The notes under the pieces: model-generated
What the model saw: the letters and a program-made list of their open reading frames with translations, nothing else
Told to the model about the DNA's origin: nothing
The model's database searches: none
Shown: positions 44,980-53,162 of the stretch, in pieces
How positions within the stretch are numbered: position 1 is the stretch's first letter
Layout of the letters: each line of letters opens with the position of its first letter
From: Sphingobacteriales bacterium
Lineage (GTDB): Bacteria; Bacteroidota; Bacteroidia; Chitinophagales; Chitinophagaceae
DNA length: 64,000 nucleotides
Direction: 5' to 3'
NCBI GenBank assembly: GCA_016235125.1
Contig: JACRLZ010000004.1
Coordinates: 535,644-599,643, forward strand
Translations under genes and position numbers: made by a program

Positions 44980-45770
44980 TGAGTGCCCTGATTGATTATA
45001 CACTGCATCTTGCCGACAATTCTCTTATTCTTGGACAACGTAACGGAGAATGGTGCGGGCATGGCCCGATACTGGAACAGGATATTGCCATCACCAATAT
45101 TTCCCTTGACCTGATCGGACAGGCAAGGAGTCTTTATCAGTACGCAGCAGTATTAATAAACGATTCGGAATTATCAGTGTCTTCGAAAGCCTCCTCTCCC
45201 TTGGAGAGGAGGTTTGGTGGTGAGGTCTCAGAAGATTCTTTAGCATACCTGCGAACTGAAAGAGAATTCAAAAATTGTTTATTGGTGGAACAATCCAACG
45301 GCGATTGGGCACAAACAATATTGCGGCAGTTTTTATTCAGCAGTTACCAGTATTATCTGTATCAGTATTTACAAACAAATACTGACACAACCATTGCTGC
45401 CATTGCAGAAAAATCTTTAAAAGAAGTAAGCTATCACCTGCGCTGGAGCAGTGAGTGGGTGATAAGGCTGGGCGATGGCACCGGAGAAAGCCATGGAAGA
45501 ATGCTGAAAGCCATTGATGAACTCTGGAGATATACCGGCGAGTTCTTTATACCGGCTGATTATGAAAAAGAATTGAAAATCGATGGGGCTTCTCTAAAAT
45601 ATGAATGGTCTAAAAAAATAAAAACAGTTTTTGACGAAGCAACATTGACTGTTCCGCCTGATATTTTTATGCAGGAAGGCGGCAAACAGGGAAGACATAC
45701 GGAGCAGCTTGGTTACATTCTTACAGAATTACAATACATGCAAAGAGCTTACCCGGGATGTGAATGGTAG
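44979..45770 (+). CDS. paaC: Phenylacetyl-CoA epoxidase structural subunit PaaC, with inserted repeat peptide
   Basis: A 263-residue ferritin-like subunit (YTLHLADNSLILGQRNGEWCGHGP ends YAA near residue 54; LRTEREFKNCLLVEQ; SYHLRWSSEWVIRLGDGT; GRHTEQLGYIL). PaaC is structural and supports PaaA. Between the second and third helices there are about 20 residues (SSKASSPLERRFGGEVS) absent from E. coli PaaC as I recall it. They are encoded by an intergenic-type palindrome (45190-45212). The frame is preserved, so the gene is probably functional. It overlaps paaD by 7 bases. Confidence 0.93.
   Translation: MSALIDYTLHLADNSLILGQRNGEWCGHGPILEQDIAITNISLDLIGQARSLYQYAAVLINDSELSVSSKASSPLERRFGGEVSEDSLAYLRTEREFKNCLLVEQSNGDWAQTILRQFLFSSYQYYLYQYLQTNTDTTIAAIAEKSLKEVSYHLRWSSEWVIRLGDGTGESHGRMLKAIDELWRYTGEFFIPADYEKELKIDGASLKYEWSKKIKTVFDEATLTVPPDIFMQEGGKQGRHTEQLGYILTELQYMQRAYPGCEW
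45190..45212. repeat. Palindrome inserted in frame in paaC
   Basis: CCTCCTCTCC (45190-45199) and GGAGAGGAGG (45203-45212) form a perfect 10-bp stem with a CTT loop. The flanks AAAG- before and -TTTGGTGG after match the intergenic copy near 48755 read on the other strand (AAGCCTCC ... GGAGGTTTGGAGG). Confidence 0.8.
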
Positions 45771-46288
45771 GTTCAGAGGAAAAAGAAATGAAAACTTCAG
45801 TGATTGATAAAAAAGCATTGTACGCTTACCTGGAAGAAATAAAAGACCCGGAAATTCCTGTGCTTTCCGTGGTGGACATGGGAATCATCCGTGATATTAA
45901 ATTGAATGATGATGAACTGGAAGTCATTATCACTTCTACTTATACGGGTTGCCCGGCAATGGATATGATTGCAGCAAATATCAGAGTGGAGCTGGCAACA
46001 CTCGGGTTTCAAAAAGTAAAAGTTACTCAATCCATCAGCCCGCCATGGACCACCGACTGGATCAGTGAGGATGGAAAAAGAAAATTAAAAGAATACGGTA
46101 TCGCTCCTCCCAATCCTAAACAACAGGTGTGCAACGACAAACTATTTGCAGCTGATGAAGCAGTACAATGCCCCCGTTGTAATTCCTGGCATACCCACCG
46201 CATCAGTGAATTTGGCAGCACTGCCTGCAAAGCTTTATACCAATGCAATGACTGTAAAGAGCCGTTTGATTATTTCAAATGTCATTAA
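45764..46288 (+). CDS. paaD: Phenylacetyl-CoA epoxidase maturation protein PaaD
   Basis: A 174-residue protein: an N-terminal MIP18/DUF59 domain (EIKDPEIPVLSVVDMGIIRDI, TYTGCPAMDMI near residue 65) and a C-terminal zinc or Fe-S ribbon with CPRC near 136 and CNDC near 164. PaaD is needed for activity of the epoxidase complex, probably in cluster assembly. The start at 45764 overlaps paaC; a Met at 45788 is the alternative. Confidence 0.92.
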   Translation: MVGSEEKEMKTSVIDKKALYAYLEEIKDPEIPVLSVVDMGIIRDIKLNDDELEVIITSTYTGCPAMDMIAANIRVELATLGFQKVKVTQSISPPWTTDWISEDGKRKLKEYGIAPPNPKQQVCNDKLFAADEAVQCPRCNSWHTHRISEFGSTACKALYQCNDCKEPFDYFKCH

Positions 46289-46311
46289 CCTTTTTATTAG
46301 TTATATACTAA

Positions 46312-47187
46312 TCATTCGTTCAGGTATTCAAACCTGAACTTCGTTCCTGTTGAAGTTCCATTATTTTCTCCTCTTACTTTTACAGTCACAACCCAACCGT
46401 GGATATTTTTTGAATAAGAATCAGCTAAAGAGACACCCCCATTCCCATCAAAGAACCTGTTTGTTTTATGAACCAAATTCCTGTTCCCTTCCATCACATA
46501 CCAGATGAAATCCCTGTATCCCAAATAAATTTCATTATACACATCCGGCAAAAAACTGGAAGGGTTTCTGAACTGATAAAAATCCACACTCTCCGATTTC
46601 TGTAGCCCTGCTTTGGACAATAGTACATTTTGGCCTCCTGCCGCCATTACAAACCATTCTTCAGATGTAGTTCTGGGACTTTCATTTGAACGTGTTACAA
46701 TAATACTGTCACCCGAATACCTGAATGTCCGTCTACCGGTACGTTGGTTCATTGTATTGAAATATGAAACTGACATTACTTTTGATTCGGGGATAGTATA
46801 ACTAATTATTGTAAAGTAACATCTTCGGGCTTCGTTAGTACGGGAATTCGTTATTTCGTTTGCTATTAAATAAAGCCGGTTTTGTGCATCATAAAAAAGG
46901 TTTTCCTTAACCACTCTACCATTATTTGAATACTGGTACTCCACTTTATTAAGTCTTTTTCTTTCATCATAATTGAAAAAAATAACCACACTATCGCCAT
47001 TTTCATTTTTTATGGCAATTTTTCCCAGCTGAGGTGTTTTAGCTATTTCAACAGGTTTTAAAGTTTCCAGTTTACCCCTTTTCATTTTGGCAGTATCCTC
47101 TGGGGCAATATAATAGGGGGTTGGTTTTTGAGTTAGTGCCAACAAAGGGCTGAAGAAAAAAAACAGAAAAAGATGCTTCCTTTTCAT
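46312..47187 (-). CDS. Exported protein of unknown function
   Basis: A 291-residue protein with a signal peptide (MKRKHLFLFFFFSPLLALTQ). The mature part is beta-rich with repeating strand motifs of the kind KNENGDSVVIFFNYDERKRL and YQYSNNGRVVKENLFYDAQN, resembling short YD/RHS-like strand repeats, which would suit an extracellular beta-sheet protein (weak inference). It lies on the strand opposite to the paa genes and splits paaD from paaG. Confidence 0.6.
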   Translation of the reverse strand: MKRKHLFLFFFFSPLLALTQKPTPYYIAPEDTAKMKRGKLETLKPVEIAKTPQLGKIAIKNENGDSVVIFFNYDERKRLNKVEYQYSNNGRVVKENLFYDAQNRLYLIANEITNSRTNEARRCYFTIISYTIPESKVMSVSYFNTMNQRTGRRTFRYSGDSIIVTRSNESPRTTSEEWFVMAAGGQNVLLSKAGLQKSESVDFYQFRNPSSFLPDVYNEIYLGYRDFIWYVMEGNRNLVHKTNRFFDGNGGVSLADSYSKNIHGWVVTVKVRGENNGTSTGTKFRFEYLNE

Positions 47188-47235
47188 TCTAAAATATTTA
47201 TGTGTTAGATGACCCTCGTTTCATTACATGCCGTA

Positions 47236-47835
47236 TTATATCTTTACCACCGACACCGCATCCACATAAAATTCTACATCAGCGGTATTACTGGAGTACA
47301 GGGTAATCTGGTTACAGGCTTCGGCTCCGCTTTTTACCATTTCCAGTTTTTCCCAGCGACAGGTATATCTTGACATAGTGGAAACTACAGCACTTCCTGT
47401 GGGACCATACCCCATATTCACTTTCCCTTTTATTACATACACCCAACAAGAAATTTTTACTTTACCTGTGCCGGCGGGAATATCAGAGTTTACAATGCCA
47501 CTGCCACCCAGAGTGGTTTTTACATGCATCATATTTCCCATAACATAATTGGGCCAGGGCGGCACGCAGTTAGTAGCTGCTTTCACAGTTTCTGTCATTA
47601 CTCCTGCTTCATTGGTAGTGCTTCCCAGCCACATGGTCCAGTTCTGGCATTGCGTGTAGCGAAACAGGTTTTCCAAACAACCCTTCTGGTATTTTTCCAT
47701 TTGCGGATTTTGGTAAACATAGTCCGGCGATGATGGCCTTGCCAGTTCAAACTGAGGATTGGGAACAAGATTTTGGGCAGAAAGACTTATAGCTGTAAAT
47801 ATCAGGCATACACCAATAGATATCTTTTTTTTCAT
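47236..47835 (-). CDS. Exported jelly-roll-like protein
   Basis: A 199-residue protein with a signal peptide (MKKKISIGVCLIFTAISLSA) followed by NLVPNPQFELARPSSPDY, the usual opening of galactose-binding-like or OmpA-linked beta-sandwich domains in Bacteroidota. It then shows CQNWTMWLGSTTNEAG and ends VEFYVDAVSVVKI, which matches the last strand of such domains. It probably binds glycan or another surface ligand. It is upstream of and co-directional with the 46312-47187 gene. Confidence 0.65.
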   Translation of the reverse strand: MKKKISIGVCLIFTAISLSAQNLVPNPQFELARPSSPDYVYQNPQMEKYQKGCLENLFRYTQCQNWTMWLGSTTNEAGVMTETVKAATNCVPPWPNYVMGNMMHVKTTLGGSGIVNSDIPAGTGKVKISCWVYVIKGKVNMGYGPTGSAVVSTMSRYTCRWEKLEMVKSGAEACNQITLYSSNTADVEFYVDAVSVVKI

Positions 47836-47968
47836 ACGCTTTGTTTTGCTTTATATGTAATATTTACTATAACCGGGTTGTTACACAATTGAAAGCATAA
47901 GTTAGTAATTTTATTTTGGTATTTCCAAATTTCAGATGAATAGTAACTTCACTAAATAAAAATCATTC

Positions 47969-48742
47969 ATGCCCTCCATTCTTTTCGATATAAAAGATGC
48001 AGTAGCCCAAATCACTCTCAATCGTCCCGATAAACTCAATTCCTTCAACCGTGAAATGGCTTTGCTGATGCAGGATGCACTGGACCTGTGTAAAGAAAAA
48101 AATGTTCGCTGTGTATATATCACCGGGGCGGGAAAAGCTTTCAGCGCCGGCCAGGACCTTGCTGAAGTGGTCGACCCTGATGGGCCGAGTATGAAAAGAA
48201 TATTAAGCGAACACTATAATCCCATTATTCTAAGGATTAGAAATCTCGAAAAACCTGTAGTAGCAGCAGTAAACGGAGTGGCTGCCGGCGCTGGTGCCAA
48301 CATTGCTCTTTGCTGTGATGTTGTGGTTGCTTCAGAGGCTGCTTCCTTTCTGCAAGCTTTCAGCAAGATCGGTTTGATACCCGATAGCAGCGGAACCTTT
48401 TTTTTACCAAGGTTGATCGGTTGGCAAAAAGCCAGTGCCCTGGCAATGCTGGGAGATAAAGTCTCGGCTATTGAAGCGGAAAGAATGGGCATGATCTATA
48501 AAGTTTTTCTTTCGGAAAGTTTTATGGAAGAAAGTAAAAAGATAGCAGCCACTCTTGCTCAAATGCCAACCAAAGGACTGGCCTATACCAAACATGCTTT
48601 TAGCATATCTCTCGGAAATTCATTGACAGAACAATTACACCTTGAGGATGAATACCAGCAAAAAGCGGCGGCTACGCATGATTACAAAGAAGGGGTTAAT
48701 GCATTCCTGGAAAAAAGGAAACCTGTTTTCAAAGGAGAATAA
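47969..48742 (+). CDS. paaG: Enoyl-CoA hydratase/isomerase, PaaG-like
   Basis: A 257-residue crotonase-fold enzyme: ITLNRPDKLNSFNREMALLM, the oxyanion loops AFSAGQDLAEV (near residue 65) and NGVAAGAGANIALCCDVVVA (near 103), and the catalytic Asp in KIGLIPDSSGTFFLPR (near 137). PaaG isomerises the ring 1,2-epoxide of phenylacetyl-CoA to the oxepin. Context in the paa cluster supports this over a general enoyl-CoA hydratase. Confidence 0.88.
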   Translation: MPSILFDIKDAVAQITLNRPDKLNSFNREMALLMQDALDLCKEKNVRCVYITGAGKAFSAGQDLAEVVDPDGPSMKRILSEHYNPIILRIRNLEKPVVAAVNGVAAGAGANIALCCDVVVASEAASFLQAFSKIGLIPDSSGTFFLPRLIGWQKASALAMLGDKVSAIEAERMGMIYKVFLSESFMEESKKIAATLAQMPTKGLAYTKHAFSISLGNSLTEQLHLEDEYQQKAAATHDYKEGVNAFLEKRKPVFKGE

Positions 48743-48754
48743 AACCCCTCCAAA

Positions 48755-48771
48755 CCTCCCCGAAGGGGAGG
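48755..48771. repeat. CCTCCCC-GAA-GGGGAGG intergenic palindrome
   Basis: A perfect 7-bp stem with a GAA loop, flanked by CCCCTCCAAA on the left and CTTGC on the right. Read in reverse it has the same layout as the element inside paaC. It lies between paaG and paaI. Confidence 0.65.
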
Positions 48772-48806
48772 CTTGCTAACACACAAAACCATAAACCAGA
48801 TAGAGC

Positions 48807-49232
48807 ATGCCAAAAAATGAATTAGCAAAAAAAGTCGTCCGCCATATGATGGAGAATGATTTTTTCAGCCAGTGGATGGGTATTGAAGTACTGGAAATAA
48901 AAGAAGGCTACAGCCTCATAAAAATGACAGTAAGAAAAGAAATGGTCAATGGTTTTGGTATTGTGCATGGCGGTATTCCTTTCTCTCTTGCCGACAGCGC
49001 TTTTGCATTTGCCTGCAATAACCGTAATATTTTATCTGTTGCATTAGACACGTCCATCAATTTTATCAAACCGGTGAATGTAGGTGATGTATTGACCGCT
49101 GAGGCAATAGAATTACATAATGGCCGCTCAACCGGTTTATACCATATTAATATTACCAACCAAAACGAACATCTTGTTGCTCAGTTCAAGGGGCTATGTT
49201 ATAGAACGGATAAAAAGTTGATAAGTATTTAG
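48807..49232 (+). CDS. paaI: Hotdog thioesterase PaaI
   Basis: A 141-residue hotdog-fold protein with GFGIVHGGIPFSLADSAFAFA (residues about 48-68) holding the catalytic region, and ALDTSINFIKPVNVGDVLTAEA. PaaI removes CoA from ring-hydroxylated or dead-end phenylacetyl-CoA thioesters and so protects the pathway. It follows paaG by 64 bases. Confidence 0.92.
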   Translation: MPKNELAKKVVRHMMENDFFSQWMGIEVLEIKEGYSLIKMTVRKEMVNGFGIVHGGIPFSLADSAFAFACNNRNILSVALDTSINFIKPVNVGDVLTAEAIELHNGRSTGLYHINITNQNEHLVAQFKGLCYRTDKKLISI

Positions 49233-49233
49233 A

Positions 49234-49249
49234 GTATATAAAGTATATA
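49234..49249. repeat. Left AT-rich word flanking the four-helix-bundle gene
   Basis: GTATATAAAGTATATA contains two words, GTATATAAAGTA (49234-49245) and TAAAGTATATA (49239-49249), both of which recur inverted at 49673-49698 on the other side of the gene. Confidence 0.55.
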
Positions 49250-49261
49250 CAAACCCTTTAC

Positions 49262-49666
49262 ATGGAAAATAATGATTTTGGATTTGAAGAACTGAAGGTT
49301 TGGAAAAAAGCCAGTGAATTTAAAAATGAAGTGTGCAAAGAAGCCAGAAAATTTCCTGCTGAAGAAAAGTACAGACTGACAGATCAGGTTATCAGGTCGT
49401 CTCGGTCAATAAATGCACTTATTACAGAAGGGCATGGAAGATATACTTACCCGGAACAAATCAATTATTGTATCCAGGCAAGAGGTTCTTTATCGGAAAC
49501 CATCAATCACTTGATTGATGCTTTGGATGATGGTTACATAACCCTGGAAAAATTAATTTATTTTAAAGAAAAGGGGAAAGAGGTTGAACGGCTTATAAAT
49601 GGTTATATTTCTTATTTAAGAAAAAAGAGAGATGAACATAAACACAAGGGCAAGGATGGAGAGTGA
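49262..49666 (+). CDS. Four-helix-bundle protein (23S rRNA-intervening-sequence type)
   Basis: A 134-residue, fully helical protein: FGFEELKVWKKASEFKNEVC, LTDQVIRSSRSINALITEGHG, QINYCIQARGSLSETINHL, and a basic C-terminal helix. This matches the S23/IVP four-helix-bundle family, whose members form pentamers and are found free-standing or within rRNA intervening sequences; their role is unknown. It sits between paaI and paaY and has no evident catabolic function. Inverted AT-rich words flank it, which suggests insertion. Confidence 0.8.
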   Translation: MENNDFGFEELKVWKKASEFKNEVCKEARKFPAEEKYRLTDQVIRSSRSINALITEGHGRYTYPEQINYCIQARGSLSETINHLIDALDDGYITLEKLIYFKEKGKEVERLINGYISYLRKKRDEHKHKGKDGE

Positions 49667-49672
49667 CCGCTT

Positions 49673-49698
49673 TATATACTTTAGATTACTTTATATAC
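49673..49698. repeat. Right AT-rich word flanking the four-helix-bundle gene
   Basis: TATATACTTTA (49673-49683) and TACTTTATATAC (49687-49698) are exact inverted copies of the two words at 49234-49249. Confidence 0.55.
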
Positions 49699-49707
49699 CC
49701 GAAGACA

Positions 49708-50292
49708 ATGATCTACAAATTCAAAGAATACATTCCTGTGATTCATGAATCATCTTTCATTCATCCGCAGGCGGCTGTTACGGGAAATGTCATCATCGGT
49801 AAAGATTGTTATATCGGTCCCGGAGCAGCGCTTCGTGGGGATTGGGGTCAGATTATTATTGAGGATGGATGTAATGTTCAGGAGAATTGCATCATCCACA
49901 TGTTTCCGGGGGTGACGGTATTATTAAAAGAAGGAGCACATATCGGGCATGGCGCAATTATACATGGAGCAACGATCGGAAAAAATTGTTTGGTGGGAAT
50001 GAATGCCGTTTTAATGGATAATGTGGATCTGGGCAATGAAAGTATTGTGGGAGCACTTTGCTTTATCAAACAGGGTGAAAAAATTCCAGGCCGCAGTCTT
50101 GTGACCGGTAACCCGGGAAAAATAATCAAACAGGTAAGCGATGAAATGCTGGCATGGAAAACAGAAGGAACCAAACTATACCAGCAGCTTCCGGAAGAAT
50201 GTTTTGAAAGCCTTCGCCCCTGCGAACCATTGAGAAAGCTGCCTGAAAACCGGGCAGCCCAATCTGCCTCGTACAAACCCTATAAAAGTTAA
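49708..50292 (+). CDS. paaY: Phenylacetate pathway protein PaaY (hexapeptide thioesterase)
   Basis: From 49708 the product has 194 residues, with a left-handed beta-helix of hexapeptide repeats (HPQAAVTGNVIIGKDCYIGPG to GNESIVGALCFIKQG) and the gamma-carbonic-anhydrase-like His ligands in IIHMFPG and HIGHGAIIHG. In PaaY these bind a metal for thioester hydrolysis of inhibitory CoA derivatives. A longer frame from 49663 runs into the AT-rich repeat and lacks homology. It is the last paa gene in the window; paaZ, paaH, paaJ and paaK are not present here. Confidence 0.9.
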   Translation: MIYKFKEYIPVIHESSFIHPQAAVTGNVIIGKDCYIGPGAALRGDWGQIIIEDGCNVQENCIIHMFPGVTVLLKEGAHIGHGAIIHGATIGKNCLVGMNAVLMDNVDLGNESIVGALCFIKQGEKIPGRSLVTGNPGKIIKQVSDEMLAWKTEGTKLYQQLPEECFESLRPCEPLRKLPENRAAQSASYKPYKS

Positions 50293-50387
50293 AAAACGGC
50301 CGTTTATAAAAATTTATTTTATAAAAAAGAGAATAGTTGTAACTTAAACTTTCACTTCATCTATTGGAAACTCAAAAAATCTTGTGT

Positions 50388-51638
50388 ATGAGAAAATGTT
50401 TACCCTGCAGCGCCTTATTGGCAACTATCTTTCTTGCTTCAATTGTTTCGGCTCAGCAGGCCGACCGTTTTGCCTATGCAATGACGGACGTACAAAATCA
50501 AAATGGCCATTGGGTTTACCTGAGGATCCTGAATATGGAGACGGGTACATTCAGCGGTTCGCTTATCAACGGAATGGCCGACAAACAAACAGCGTTTGAT
50601 GCTGTAAGCAAAAAACAAATCACGGATCTGGGTTTGAACAAAATGGGATTCAGTGAACAGCCCGCTTTCAGCAGTGGTGTGGCTGCCCTGGCTTATGACA
50701 GCAGGCATGCCCGGGTTTACTACACTCCTATGTTTATTGATCAGCTGAGATATTATGATCTGAAATCCCAGCAGGTTTACTATGTTACTGTTCCTTTTTC
50801 AAATAGCCCCATTAAGTCCTCAGACCAGGGAAATATCATCACCCGTATGACATTCGCTGCCGACGGCAATGGGTATGCTTTAACAAATAACGGTATGCAA
50901 TTAATCCGCTTCACCACCGGCAAGAAGCCTCAGATCACTGACCTCGGCGGATTAGTAGATGATCCTGCCAACAAAGGCGTTTCCATTCATAATTCCTGCA
51001 GCAGCTATGGCGGCGACATGATAGCAGACGATGACGGGAATCTGTATGTTTTTTCTGCCCGCAATAATGTATTTAAAGTGAATATCGAAAGCAGGGTGGC
51101 CACACATCTTGGAGTTGTTTCGGGATTGCCTAACGGATTCACCATTAATGGCGCTGTTGTGAATGAAAATAACCAGGTGGTTGTTGGCAGCGCTATTGAA
51201 TCCTCTTCACTTTTTGTATTGAATACAAAAACATGGTCCGCTACGCCAATAAAAATAAACGGAACTGTCTGGCACACTTCCGACCTTGCCAATGGCAACC
51301 TGCTTGTTTCCGGCAATAAACCCAAATCAAATACAGTGGATGTTATTTCCGGCAACAATACCGGCAATACAGGCGACGGAAGAATCAATATATTTCCGAA
51401 TCCTGTTACTAATAACCAGTTTACCATTCAGTTCAATGAACTGGAAGCCGGAAATTATACGGTGCAGGTAACTGACGTAACAGGCAGACAACTGTTGCAG
51501 CAGGTAGTAAATATTACCGGTGACAACCAGTCGCAAACCATTCGGCTTGCCTCTTCTGTTGCCAAAGGAGTTTACCTCGTAAAAGTAAATGACCCGGTAA
51601 GCAAAGCGGTTTACAGTACAAAGATCGTTGTTCAATAA
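50388..51638 (+). CDS. T9SS-exported beta-propeller-like protein
   Basis: From 50388 the protein has 416 residues with a signal peptide (MRKCLPCSALLATIFLASIV). The body (25-330) is built of repeated strand units with ARVYYTPMFIDQLRYYDL, RMTFAADGNGYALTNN and ADDDGNLYVFSARNNVFKVN, which resembles a beta-propeller. The end is a T9SS type-A domain: INIFPNPVTNNQFTIQF, VQVTDVTGRQLL, KGVYLVKVND and KIVVQ. Alternative TTG start at 50364. Ligand and role unknown. Confidence 0.8.
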   Translation: MRKCLPCSALLATIFLASIVSAQQADRFAYAMTDVQNQNGHWVYLRILNMETGTFSGSLINGMADKQTAFDAVSKKQITDLGLNKMGFSEQPAFSSGVAALAYDSRHARVYYTPMFIDQLRYYDLKSQQVYYVTVPFSNSPIKSSDQGNIITRMTFAADGNGYALTNNGMQLIRFTTGKKPQITDLGGLVDDPANKGVSIHNSCSSYGGDMIADDDGNLYVFSARNNVFKVNIESRVATHLGVVSGLPNGFTINGAVVNENNQVVVGSAIESSSLFVLNTKTWSATPIKINGTVWHTSDLANGNLLVSGNKPKSNTVDVISGNNTGNTGDGRINIFPNPVTNNQFTIQFNELEAGNYTVQVTDVTGRQLLQQVVNITGDNQSQTIRLASSVAKGVYLVKVNDPVSKAVYSTKIVVQ

Positions 51639-51660
51639 ACAATGTCCCTGATGTAAGAAA

Positions 51661-51686
51661 AACCCTGCTGATGGCGGGGTTTTTTC
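51661..51686. terminator. Bidirectional terminator
   Basis: AACCCTGC (51661-51668) and GCGGGGTT (51674-51681) pair over 8 bp (one G-T) with a 5-base loop. T-run on the right and A-run on the left fit both the T9SS gene and the convergent lipoprotein gene. Confidence 0.7.
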
Positions 51687-52065
51687 ATTTATGAGAATTT
51701 CTCCAAATTACTTTAATATGCTTTGCGAGGCTGTCAAAGTCAGTACATCTTAAATCACCACGGCCGGTAAAGCCGCCGGATGGCGCACAAATGGCTTTGC
51801 AGCTGTCATCATACAGCATGTTGAACTGATCGCAGCATTGGGCTGTGAAGAAGAATACCTTTTTTCCTTTGTACAGGTATTCATCAATTTGTATGGGTGC
51901 ATTGGAAGGCGTTTCCTTATTTCCGTCATCAATTAATTTTTGTATACAGACCGGTATGGAATCATTAAGTGCAGCGGTATCCTTACTTTCTGTTGAATTT
52001 TTTTTATGCCCGCATTTGCTGGCGGACAAAAAGGGAACAAGTAAAAATGTAAACAGGAATTTCAT
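51685..52065 (-). CDS. Small lipoprotein, DUF6970-like
   Basis: From 52065 the product has 126 residues, a signal MKFLFTFLLVPFLSASKC whose Cys fits a lipobox, then a Cys-rich domain: IPVCIQKLIDDG, YKGKKVFFFTAQCCDQFNML, CKAICAPSGGFTGRGDLRC. The pattern resembles small Bacteroidota lipoproteins annotated DUF6970 (from memory, moderate certainty). Role unknown. It is divergent from obgE. Confidence 0.7.
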   Translation of the reverse strand: MKFLFTFLLVPFLSASKCGHKKNSTESKDTAALNDSIPVCIQKLIDDGNKETPSNAPIQIDEYLYKGKKVFFFTAQCCDQFNMLYDDSCKAICAPSGGFTGRGDLRCTDFDSLAKHIKVIWRNSHK

Positions 52066-52090
52066 GTCAGATGTTTGAATGCTGTTAAGG

Positions 52091-52098
52091 TATATTTG
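52091..52098 (+). promoter_or_regulatory. -7 box of the obg gene
   Basis: TATATTTG matches TAnnTTTG exactly. The start of transcription would fall near 52105, downstream of the ATG at 52079, so only the TTG at 52121 would be in the message. Confidence 0.45.
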
Positions 52099-52120
52099 CA
52101 GCAGTTGTAAAATTACGGTT

Positions 52121-53122
52121 TTGGAGAAAAGCAATTTTGTTGATCAGATACGCATTTTTTGCCGCAGCGGCCACGGAGGCGCCGGCAATAAACATTTTAT
52201 GCGTAATAAATTCACTGCATTGGGCGGACCCGATGGCGGGGATGGAGGCCGTGGAGCACATATCATACTAAAAGGAAACAGAAATCTGTGGACATTATTG
52301 CATTTGCGTTATTATAAAAATGTGCTGGCAGAAGATGGTGAAAAAGGCGGCTCCAACAACAGCACCGGCCGTGACGGAAAAGATATTATCATTGAAGTTC
52401 CTCTCGGAACAATAGCAAGAGATGAAGAAACCGGTAAACAGGAAGCAGAAATACTGGAAGACGGACAGGAGATCATCTGGTTGCCCGGAGGCAAAGGCGG
52501 TTTGGGAAATTCTCATTTCGCTACAGCCACCAACCAGGCGCCTGAATATGCACAACCGGGTTTACCCGGAGGGGAAGGATGGAAAGTGTTGGAATTAAAA
52601 GTACTTGCTGATGTGGGGCTGGTAGGTTTTCCCAATGCAGGTAAATCAACTTTACTTTCTGTCATCACTGCAGCCAAACCAAAGATCGCTGACTATGCTT
52701 TTACCACCATCACTCCCAACCTCGGCATGGTGGAATACAGAGACGGGAAAAGTTTTTGCATCGCCGATCTTCCCGGTATCATTGAAGGGGCTGCGGAAGG
52801 AAAAGGATTAGGGCATCGTTTTCTCAGGCATATCGAAAGAAACCCTGTTTTACTTTTCCTGATACCTGCCGACAGCAATGATCACAAAAAAGAATTTGAA
52901 ATACTGGTAAATGAACTGGAGCAATATAATCCTGACCTGTTGCATAAGCAATTCATCATTGCCATCAGCAAAGGTGATATGCTGGATGAAGAGCTGAAAG
53001 CAGAAATAGAAAAACAATTGCCTCCCGGTATTCCTCATTTATTTATCTCCTCTGTAACTCAAAAAGGACTGACAGAACTGAAAGACCTGCTGTGGAAAGT
53101 ATTGAATGAACCGGTAAAGTAA
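52121..53122 (+). CDS. obg: GTPase Obg/CgtA
   Basis: With a TTG start at 52121 the protein has 333 residues and begins (M)[21 protein letters not shown], the usual Obg start. The Gly-rich Obg fold (1-155) has [18 protein letters not shown]. The G domain has G1 [12 protein letters not shown] near 166, G2 with [12 protein letters not shown]3 [16 protein letters not shown] and G5 SSVTQKG. The G4 region, usually NKxD, reads SKGD. Obg takes part in 50S assembly and stress control. The upstream ATG at 52079 overlaps the divergent lipoprotein leader and the promoter box, so it is rejected. Confidence 0.93.
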   Translation: MEKSNFVDQIRIFCRSGHGGAGNKHFMRNKFTALGGPDGGDGGRGAHIILKGNRNLWTLLHLRYYKNVLAEDGEKGGSNNSTGRDGKDIIIEVPLGTIARDEETGKQEAEILEDGQEIIWLPGGKGGLGNSHFATATNQAPEYAQPGLPGGEGWKVLELKVLADVGLVGFPNAGKSTLLSVITAAKPKIADYAFTTITPNLGMVEYRDGKSFCIADLPGIIEGAAEGKGLGHRFLRHIERNPVLLFLIPADSNDHKKEFEILVNELEQYNPDLLHKQFIIAISKGDMLDEELKAEIEKQLPPGIPHLFISSVTQKGLTELKDLLWKVLNEPVK

Positions 53123-53162
53123 TTTATCCTTCTTTTTTCTTGTTATTTTAGCTTAATAACCA

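Noticed and set aside
52079..52120. ATG start for Obg at 52079
   Set aside because: It adds 14 unconserved residues, overlaps the promoter box and the divergent lipoprotein leader; the conserved start is TTG at 52121.
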